From Haloechinothrix_A salitolerans (GTDB lineage Bacteria > Actinomycetota > Actinomycetes > Mycobacteriales > Pseudonocardiaceae): a stretch of 64,000 nucleotides of DNA. This document shows, one piece after another, positions 58,332 to 64,000 of this stretch. The stretch is taken from the NCBI RefSeq assembly GCF_039544105.1, contig NZ_BAABLA010000007.1; one strand, given 5' to 3'. Position 1 is the first letter of the stretch; each line of letters starts with the position of its first letter. A program made the translations under genes and the position numbers. The notes below the pieces were generated by a model. That model had not been told where the DNA came from, ran no database searches, and saw only the letters and a program-made list of their open reading frames with translations.

Positions 58332-59900
58332 TTACTGGATAGGGCGGAAACCGACGCGCTCGGCGTCGCTCGGCGTCGCGAACCAGACCTCGGGTGTCAT
58401 GCTCGCGAACTGCGGCGAGCCTTCGGCACAGTAGCGCAGTTCCGTGACGCTCGCCTTCACGGTGAACGACGGGTCTGGCCTGCCGCCCCCTGGCAGCGGC
58501 ATAGCTGAGCCGGGACCGAACGGCCCTGGCGGGACGTCCGCTGCCTCGGCATGACCACTGACCTGCGCATGGCCGCCGGCCTGAGCGACCGCGCCAGTAT
58601 GCCCACTCTGGCGCGGCTCGAACAGCGACCCGCTGCTTGTCCCGTCCCGCTGCGGAGTACGACGCGCCACCGGGCGGATCGACGGTTCGATCGGGCGCGG
58701 CGGTGCGAAGCCTCCCCGGATGCGGTTCGACGCGCCACGCTTGCGCCTCGGTAGTCCGGTCACCGGGTCGGTGTCCGGTGAAGCGGTGTCGCCCCCGGTT
58801 TCCGCTCCCTGCTCCGCTCCAGCGTCGGCCGCGTCTGTCGCGCCGGGAACGTCAGAAGGCTCATAGCCATTCGCTTCACGGCCGCCTTCCCCATCGGCGT
58901 CCTGCTCGGCCGGGCCCGATGGCTCGAAGAGGCCACCAGGCCGCTGCACCGCCGTACGCTGATCGAGCGCGCCGGAGTCCGCGTCGAGATCGTCGAGGTC
59001 GCCTAGTTCCGGCTGCTGGTCGATGTCGCCCAGCCGGTTGTCCATCGCGGAGCCGGACACGTCAGCGGGCGGCTGCTGCCGCCAGGCGTCCGACCGCACA
59101 TCGGCCGCGTCCGGACGGCTGGACACCGCGTCCGTGCGATTACCGGGGTGGACACGCCCGGTGAACTCCTCTTCCACATGCCCGTCGCGCTCATACTCGG
59201 GCGCGTAGTCCTGCTCGTCGCCCGGGTAGTCGCGGGAGTAGTCCTCGGGATATCCCTGAGTGGTGTCCTCGGGATACGCGCGGTCGTCGTCCTCGGGGTA
59301 GTCCCGGTCGAACTCGTCGCGGTACTGACGCTCCAGCTCCCGCTGGAAATCCTCCTCCTGCTGTCCGTACGGCGTCGGTGGCTCGGCGGGCACGAACTCG
59401 CGCTCGCCCGGAACGTCGGATGGCGGCCCTGGCGCGTGAGTGTGCTGCTCCGGTACGTCCGGGCGCTGGCTGGGGAACTGAGGCGGTTGGCCGGGTGCCA
59501 CATCGGGCCGCTGCTCCGGCACCTGCTGCGTGCGCTGTTCCGGCGCTCGACGGCGCTGCGTCCCGGCGTCCCGCAGGCTGTCCTGCTCCAGCCACTGGGT
59601 TCTCGAATGGTGCTGGTCCCCCGGCTCGGGCTCCGCCTGCTGTCCAGGCCAGACGGGCTGCGCAGGCGGCTGCTGCTGGTACTGCGCTTGCGGCGGTCCG
59701 GCCTGCTGTGCGGGGCGCGGAGGGATCCGCTGCGGATGGGCTTGACCGCTCGGCGGAGCGGGACGGCCGTCACGTGGCTGGCGCTCCAGCTGCTGCACCC
59801 GCTGCTGGGCGGGACGTACCAGCAGCACCCACGTCAGTACCGCACCGACAAGGAACGCGAGCAGACTCCAGAACCAGACTTGCCCAAACAACGAGGACAT
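58332..59900 (-). CDS. Single-pass membrane protein with long disordered region and sunset-like end
   Basis: The 522-residue protein has one N-terminal transmembrane segment (residues about 8-28: VWFWSLLAFLVGAVLTWVLL). About 400 residues rich in Pro/Gln/Arg, then Asp/Glu/Tyr (YPED repeats) follow, clearly disordered. The last about 60 residues form a small conserved module (FTVKASVTELRYCAEGSPQF, then MTPEVWFATPSDAERVGFRP) like the sunset domain of actinobacterial membrane proteins. Role unknown; such proteins are often related to envelope or division. Convergent with korB. Confidence 0.75.
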   Translation of the reverse strand: MSSLFGQVWFWSLLAFLVGAVLTWVLLVRPAQQRVQQLERQPRDGRPAPPSGQAHPQRIPPRPAQQAGPPQAQYQQQPPAQPVWPGQQAEPEPGDQHHSRTQWLEQDSLRDAGTQRRRAPEQRTQQVPEQRPDVAPGQPPQFPSQRPDVPEQHTHAPGPPSDVPGEREFVPAEPPTPYGQQEEDFQRELERQYRDEFDRDYPEDDDRAYPEDTTQGYPEDYSRDYPGDEQDYAPEYERDGHVEEEFTGRVHPGNRTDAVSSRPDAADVRSDAWRQQPPADVSGSAMDNRLGDIDQQPELGDLDDLDADSGALDQRTAVQRPGGLFEPSGPAEQDADGEGGREANGYEPSDVPGATDAADAGAEQGAETGGDTASPDTDPVTGLPRRKRGASNRIRGGFAPPRPIEPSIRPVARRTPQRDGTSSGSLFEPRQSGHTGAVAQAGGHAQVSGHAEAADVPPGPFGPGSAMPLPGGGRPDPSFTVKASVTELRYCAEGSPQFASMTPEVWFATPSDAERVGFRPIQ

Positions 59901-59964
59901 GTTTCGGATGTCTCCTTCCCGCTGCGGAACGCGGCTACCCTGTCGGGCGCCGCGCCAACATGGC

Positions 59965-61020
59965 TCAGTGCGTACGCTCCGCTAGGTAGTCGGTGACTGA
60001 TTCACAGGCTTCTCTCGCGGGAGACGAGGGTAGCGCCGCTAGCTCGTTCCGTGCTCGCTGAGCGTAGTAGGTCAAGGTCTCACGCGCGTGCTTGAGCCCC
60101 GTCGAAGCACGCAACAGCTCAAGAGCTTCGGTGACATCAGCACTTGAGGTCAACGGCGCCTCAAGCAATTCCATCAGCCGGGTGTTATCTCGGTCTTCTT
60201 TGAGTGCGTAGAGCATCGGAAGCGTCTTGATGCCTTCCCTCAAATCGGTGCCTTGCACCTTTCCGAGTTCCTCGGACGGTGACGCTATGTCAAGGATGTC
60301 ATCCGAGATCTGGAACGCGACACCGATCAACTCGCCGAAGCTGCGCAACGCGTCGACCCGTTCCTGCGCCGCTCCGGACAGCATCGCGCCGAACCGGCCG
60401 GCCGTGGCGATCAGGGAACCGGTCTTCTGCCCGATAACGGCCAGGTAGTGCTCAATCGGGTCATCGCCGTCCGTGGCGCCCGTCGTCTCGCGCATCTGAC
60501 CGGTCACCAGCTCGCCGAACGTCTCAGCGATGATCCGAGACGGGTCCGGCCCCAAGTCCGCTACCAGCCGTGACGCGTTGGCGAACAGGTAGTCGCCGGT
60601 CAGGATCGCGATGGTGTTGTCCCACCGCGCGTTGGCGCTCTGCGCACCACGACGCATCGTAGCCTCGTCCATGACGTCGTCGTGGTACAGCGTCGCGAGG
60701 TGGACCAGCTCCACCGCGGCGGCGGCCGTGATGACCCGTGACCTGCCATCAGCGCCGTCCGTACCGAACTGACCCGCGAGCAGCGTGAACAACGGCCGGA
60801 ACCGTTTACCGCCCGCGTCGACGAGGTGCACGGCCGCATCGCTGATGAACTGGACATCGCTGCGAACCACCTCGCGCAGCACGGATTCGACCTCACCGAG
60901 ACCTTCGGCCAGATCGGCGAGGAGCCCCTCGTCGTCGATTCGCAGCCCTACGGCAGCCTGCAGGTCCGCCACGGTTCGGCGCTTCGCATCAGACACGCTT
61001 GCCAGCCTAAAGGTAGGCAC
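59965..61020 (-). CDS. Long-chain polyprenyl diphosphate synthase
   Basis: The 351-residue protein (GTG 61020; GTG 60996 possible) has both aspartate-rich motifs: first LYHDDVMDEA and second QISDDILDIASP, with GGKRFRPL and GQKTGSLIATA. The residues before the first motif (VHLATLYHDD) fit long-chain products, such as the side chain of menaquinone. A gene like this (grcC) commonly stands beside the nuo operon in actinobacteria, as here next to nuoN. Confidence 0.92.
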   Translation of the reverse strand: MPTFRLASVSDAKRRTVADLQAAVGLRIDDEGLLADLAEGLGEVESVLREVVRSDVQFISDAAVHLVDAGGKRFRPLFTLLAGQFGTDGADGRSRVITAAAAVELVHLATLYHDDVMDEATMRRGAQSANARWDNTIAILTGDYLFANASRLVADLGPDPSRIIAETFGELVTGQMRETTGATDGDDPIEHYLAVIGQKTGSLIATAGRFGAMLSGAAQERVDALRSFGELIGVAFQISDDILDIASPSEELGKVQGTDLREGIKTLPMLYALKEDRDNTRLMELLEAPLTSSADVTEALELLRASTGLKHARETLTYYAQRARNELAALPSSPAREACESVTDYLAERTH

Positions 61021-61068
61021 GGCACATGACTAAGGCGGTGCGTCGCGGATAGCCCAGGTAGCTGTGAT

Positions 61069-62649
61069 CTATGGCACGAAGCCGCCCGCGCTGGCCCAGT
61101 TGAGCGCGAACGCGGGCACGATGCCGAGCACCAAGGTCGCCACGGTACCGAGCGTGATCGCCGCCGTGGTGAACGCACCGGGCACGGTCACCGCTGGGCC
61201 TTCCACCGCTGGCTCCGAGAAGTACATCAGCACAACGACCCGCAGGTAGAAGAACGCCGCGATGGCGCTGGCGACCAGTGCGATCACAACGAGCGCGGCG
61301 TGTCCGTCAGCCAGCGCCGCCGAGAACACCGCGAACTTGCCGATGAAACCGCTAGTCAGCGGGATACCGGCCAGCGCGAGGAGCAGGAACGTGAACACGC
61401 CAGCCACCAACGGCGAGCGCTTCGCCAGCCCCGCCCACGACGACAGGTCGGTTGCCTCACCGTTGGCATCGCGCACCAGGCTGATGATGCCGAACACCGC
61501 GATCGTGGTGAAGCCGTACGCCAGCAAGTAGAACAACGTGGACGACAACCCGTCCTCGGTCAGCGTCATCGCACCGACGACGAGGAACCCGGCGTGCGCG
61601 ATCGACGAGTACGCGATCATCCGCTTCAGGTCACGCTGGGTCAGGCCGAGGATCGCGCCGATGGCCATCGAGATCACCGCGATCAGCCAGAGCGGGACCT
61701 CCCACTCCCAGCTGGCTGGCTGGAACGCCACGGTCAGCACCCGCAGCATCGCGCCGAACGCCGCCACCTTGGTGCAGGCCGCCATGAACCCGGTGACCGG
61801 GGTGGGAGCGCCCTGGTAGACGTCCGGCGTCCACGTGTGGAACGGGCCGACGGAACCCTTGAAGAGCAGCCCGACGACTACCAGCCCGATGCCCGCGTAG
61901 AGCAATGTGTCAGACGCCGAGGTGCCAGCGGTCGCGTTCGCGATCTCCGCCAGCTTGACCGACCCGGCGTAGCCGTACAGCAGGGCGACACCGTAGAGGA
62001 AGAACGCGCTGGCGAACGCGCCGAGCAGGAAGTACTTCACGGCGGCTTCCTGCGAGAGCAGCCTGCGCCTGCGCGCGAGCCCAGCCATCAGGTACAGCGG
62101 CAAGCTCAGCACCTCGAGTGCGATGAACATCGTCAGCAGGTCGTTGGCCGCGACGAACGTCATCATGCCGCCGAGCGCGAACAGCGACAGCGGGAAGATC
62201 TCGGTCTGCATCCCGGTGACGTTGGCCTGCTCCCGTGTCTGGAGACCGCCCTGCAGGCCCGCCTGCGAGATGAACGCGCCACCAGGTTCCAGCGAGCGAT
62301 CCCCGATCATCAACAGCGAGGCGAGGCCCAGAGCGAGCAGCGTGCCCCACAGGAACAGCGACGGCGTGTCCACCGCGAGAGCACCCGTCGTCGCGCCCTC
62401 CGCCTTGAACGTCGTGATGCCGCCTTCCGGGGCGTCGCTGATGTAGGCGGCGAGCGCGATGCCCGCACCGACGATGCCTGCCAAGCTCAGCGCGATCTGC
62501 GACGACCAGCGCTGGTGCTTGGGCAGGAACGCTTCCAGCAGCACGCCGATCGAGGCGGCACCGAACACGATAAGGATCGGCAGCACGGCGGCGAAGTCGA
62601 TCGCGGGGACCGCCAACTGCTCGCCCTGCGCGAGGAACTGCTGCGGCAT
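61069..62649 (-). CDS. nuoN: NADH-quinone oxidoreductase subunit N
   Basis: ATG 62649 overlaps the nuoM stop (TGATG); GTG 62652 is possible. The 526-residue protein has about 14 transmembrane segments with the antiporter-type core: FIALEVLSLPLYLMAGL (Glu in a helix), AVKYFLLGAFASAFFLYG, GSVGPFHTWTPDVYQGAP (Lys/His region), LTQRDLKRMIAYSSIAHAGF. NuoN is a proton-pumping membrane subunit of complex I. Last gene of the nuo operon. Confidence 0.96.
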   Translation of the reverse strand: MPQQFLAQGEQLAVPAIDFAAVLPILIVFGAASIGVLLEAFLPKHQRWSSQIALSLAGIVGAGIALAAYISDAPEGGITTFKAEGATTGALAVDTPSLFLWGTLLALGLASLLMIGDRSLEPGGAFISQAGLQGGLQTREQANVTGMQTEIFPLSLFALGGMMTFVAANDLLTMFIALEVLSLPLYLMAGLARRRRLLSQEAAVKYFLLGAFASAFFLYGVALLYGYAGSVKLAEIANATAGTSASDTLLYAGIGLVVVGLLFKGSVGPFHTWTPDVYQGAPTPVTGFMAACTKVAAFGAMLRVLTVAFQPASWEWEVPLWLIAVISMAIGAILGLTQRDLKRMIAYSSIAHAGFLVVGAMTLTEDGLSSTLFYLLAYGFTTIAVFGIISLVRDANGEATDLSSWAGLAKRSPLVAGVFTFLLLALAGIPLTSGFIGKFAVFSAALADGHAALVVIALVASAIAAFFYLRVVVLMYFSEPAVEGPAVTVPGAFTTAAITLGTVATLVLGIVPAFALNWASAGGFVP

Positions 62650-64000
62650 CACTCGTTGCTACCTTCCGTAATGGACACGATGCTCACGGTCTCCTCAACC
62701 ACCGGCGTGACGACGTCGAGCGCGGGCTTCGGGTAGAAGCCGAGCCCGATGATCAGCACGACCAGCGGCGCGAGCACGCCGAGTTCTTTCAACGACACGT
62801 CCCTGACGGTCTTCTTCGCGCCCGACTCAGGGGCCTCGACCGCGCCGGGACCGCCGCTCGCGCCGAGCAGCGCGTCGCCGCGCACCGGCCCCTGCATCAC
62901 GCGCTGATACAGCCACAGCACGTAGACGGCGGCGAGCACCATGCCGATGGTGGCCAGCGTGGTGAACACCGGCTGGGTCTCGAACGAGCCAAGCAGCACA
63001 AGGAACTCGCTGATGAACGAGTTCGTGCCGGGCAGCGACAGCGTGGACAAGCCAGCGAGCAGGAACATCCCTGCCAGCACCGGCGTCAGTTTCGCCATGC
63101 CGCCATACGCGGAGATCGTCGTCGAGCCGCCACGCGCGATGACCATGCCGATCACGATGATCAGCATGCCGGTGGCGAGGCTGTGGTTGAGCATGTACGT
63201 CACCGCGCCGACCTGCGCCTGCGCCGTGAACGCGAAGATGCCGAGCGCGATGAAACCGAAGTGCGCGATGGACACGTAAGCGATGAACCGCTTCATGTCC
63301 TGCTGGCCAGCCGCGAGAACCGACCCGTACAGCACGCCCGCGACGGCGAGGCCGAGCACCAGCGGCGCGAGCTCCTGGCTGGCGTCCGGGAACAGCGGGA
63401 TGCTGTAGCGCAGGAAGCCGAACGTGCCGACCTTGTCCAGCACGCCAACCAGCAGGACGGCGACGCCGATCGGCGCCTCACCCGCCGCGTCCGGCAGCCA
63501 GGTGTGGAACGGCACGAGCGGCGCCTTGACCGCGAACGCGAGGAAGAAGCCAAGGAACAGCCAGATCTGCGTGGCCAGCGGCGCCTGCGGGATGACCTCG
63601 GCGAGCGTCGCCCAGTCGAACGTGCCCGAGCCGAGCTCGTCGGCCGCCTGCACGTACGCCCCGATCGCGGCGGCGAGCATGATCAGCCCGCCGAGGAACG
63701 AGTACAGGAAGAACTTCACCGCGGCGTACTGCCTGCTCTTGCCGCCGTAGCCGCCGATGAGGAAGTACATCGGGATCAGCATGACCTCGAACAGCACGTA
63801 GAACAGGAAGACGTCGGTCGCGGCGAACACCGCGATCGTCAACGACGACTGCACCAGGATCAGCGAGAGGTACCCGCCTGCGCTGCGGCCTTCCGGCAGC
63901 TTGTCGGTGTAGCCGAGCAGCCCGATGATCATCGGGACCAGCACGCCGATCACCGCGATCATCAGCAGTGCGATCCCATCCATGCCGAACGAGATGTGGA
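62649..64000 (-). CDS. nuoM: NADH-quinone oxidoreductase subunit M (5' end outside window)
   Basis: The frame runs off the right end: the codons before MDGIALLM read HISFG, the conserved upstream piece of NuoM, so the start is beyond 64000. About 450 residues are visible, with VLFEVMLIPMYFLIGGYGGK, AAVKFFLYSFLGGLIMLAAA, KAPLVPFHTWLPDAAGEAPI and DMKRFIAYVSIAHFGFIALG. NuoM is a proton-pumping antiporter-like subunit of complex I. Its stop overlaps the nuoN start. Confidence 0.96.
   Translation of the reverse strand, partial: HISFGMDGIALLMIAVIGVLVPMIIGLLGYTDKLPEGRSAGGYLSLILVQSSLTIAVFAATDVFLFYVLFEVMLIPMYFLIGGYGGKSRQYAAVKFFLYSFLGGLIMLAAAIGAYVQAADELGSGTFDWATLAEVIPQAPLATQIWLFLGFFLAFAVKAPLVPFHTWLPDAAGEAPIGVAVLLVGVLDKVGTFGFLRYSIPLFPDASQELAPLVLGLAVAGVLYGSVLAAGQQDMKRFIAYVSIAHFGFIALGIFAFTAQAQVGAVTYMLNHSLATGMLIIVIGMVIARGGSTTISAYGGMAKLTPVLAGMFLLAGLSTLSLPGTNSFISEFLVLLGSFETQPVFTTLATIGMVLAAVYVLWLYQRVMQGPVRGDALLGASGGPGAVEAPESGAKKTVRDVSLKELGVLAPLVVLIIGLGFYPKPALDVVTPVVEETVSIVSITEGSNE

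Noticed and set aside
1..64000. CRISPR array or cas genes
   Set aside because: No regularly spaced short repeats and no cas-like proteins were seen. The repeats found are element ends, operators or paired segments.

Overview
The window is high-GC DNA from an actinomycete, most likely a member of the Pseudonocardiaceae or a relative. Supporting signs are the actinobacterial-style 2-oxoacid:ferredoxin oxidoreductase pair korA/korB beside a long-chain polyprenyl diphosphate synthase and nuoN/nuoM, a WhiB-like protein, GTG starts, ATGA/TGATG gene overlaps, and an integrative element with an FtsK-type TraB. Genus assignment is inference.

Layout. (1) 1-20 kb is a recombinase-rich accessory region. 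A three-gene unit (tyrosine recombinase, small HTH protein, zinc-ribbon protein with a degenerate recombinase fold) occurs twice, at 1-3213 and 11173-13347. A Tn554-like cluster of large tyrosine recombinases plus a DUF6262-type coiled-coil protein (3238-8663) is heavily decayed, and an intact relative of its first recombinase lies at 16937-19249. A damaged radical-SAM-like / exonuclease / thymidylate-kinase-like / aldo-keto-reductase string lies between. Conjugation genes (virB4-like, PrgI-like, one truncated) are on the minus strand at 13376-16833. Single N bases at 11172, 16834 and 19972 mark contig joins, so order and orientation of the pieces between them are not certain. (2) 20-26.7 kb is ordinary chromosome: acetaldehyde dehydrogenase/4-hydroxy-2-oxovalerate aldolase with a divergent IclR regulator, a secreted HNH nuclease and a secreted sugar-dehydrogenase-like protein. 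(3) About 26.9-48.7 kb is an integrative conjugative element of the actinomycete (AICE) type inserted into a tRNA-Tyr gene. A 107-bp direct repeat marks its ends. It has int, xis, traB, spread-type membrane proteins, a GntR/UTRA repressor with three shared operator-like sites, and a long operon of small, overlapping genes. (4) 48.7-64 kb is chromosome: tRNA-Tyr, a YajQ-family gene, rmlA, htpX, an S15-like hydrolase, a dimethylargininase-like enzyme with an Lrp regulator, enoyl-CoA hydratase, korAB, a polyprenyl synthase, and nuoN and nuoM running off the end.

How the genes work together. In the element the minus-strand operon gntR-purC-ORF149 has overlapping start and stop codons and faces the plus-strand transfer operon across a region with three copies of GYGTTCTAGYRCG. 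A complete, conserved SAICAR synthase (purC) carried in the regulatory operon of a mobile element is the most unexpected observation. The recombinase/HTH/zinc-ribbon unit is the second candidate for an under-described system. A Ski2-like helicase with a possible C-terminal nuclease-like domain is a third. The element shows no recognisable RepSA-type initiator. A DUF3987 protein is the best candidate for a replication role, which is inference.
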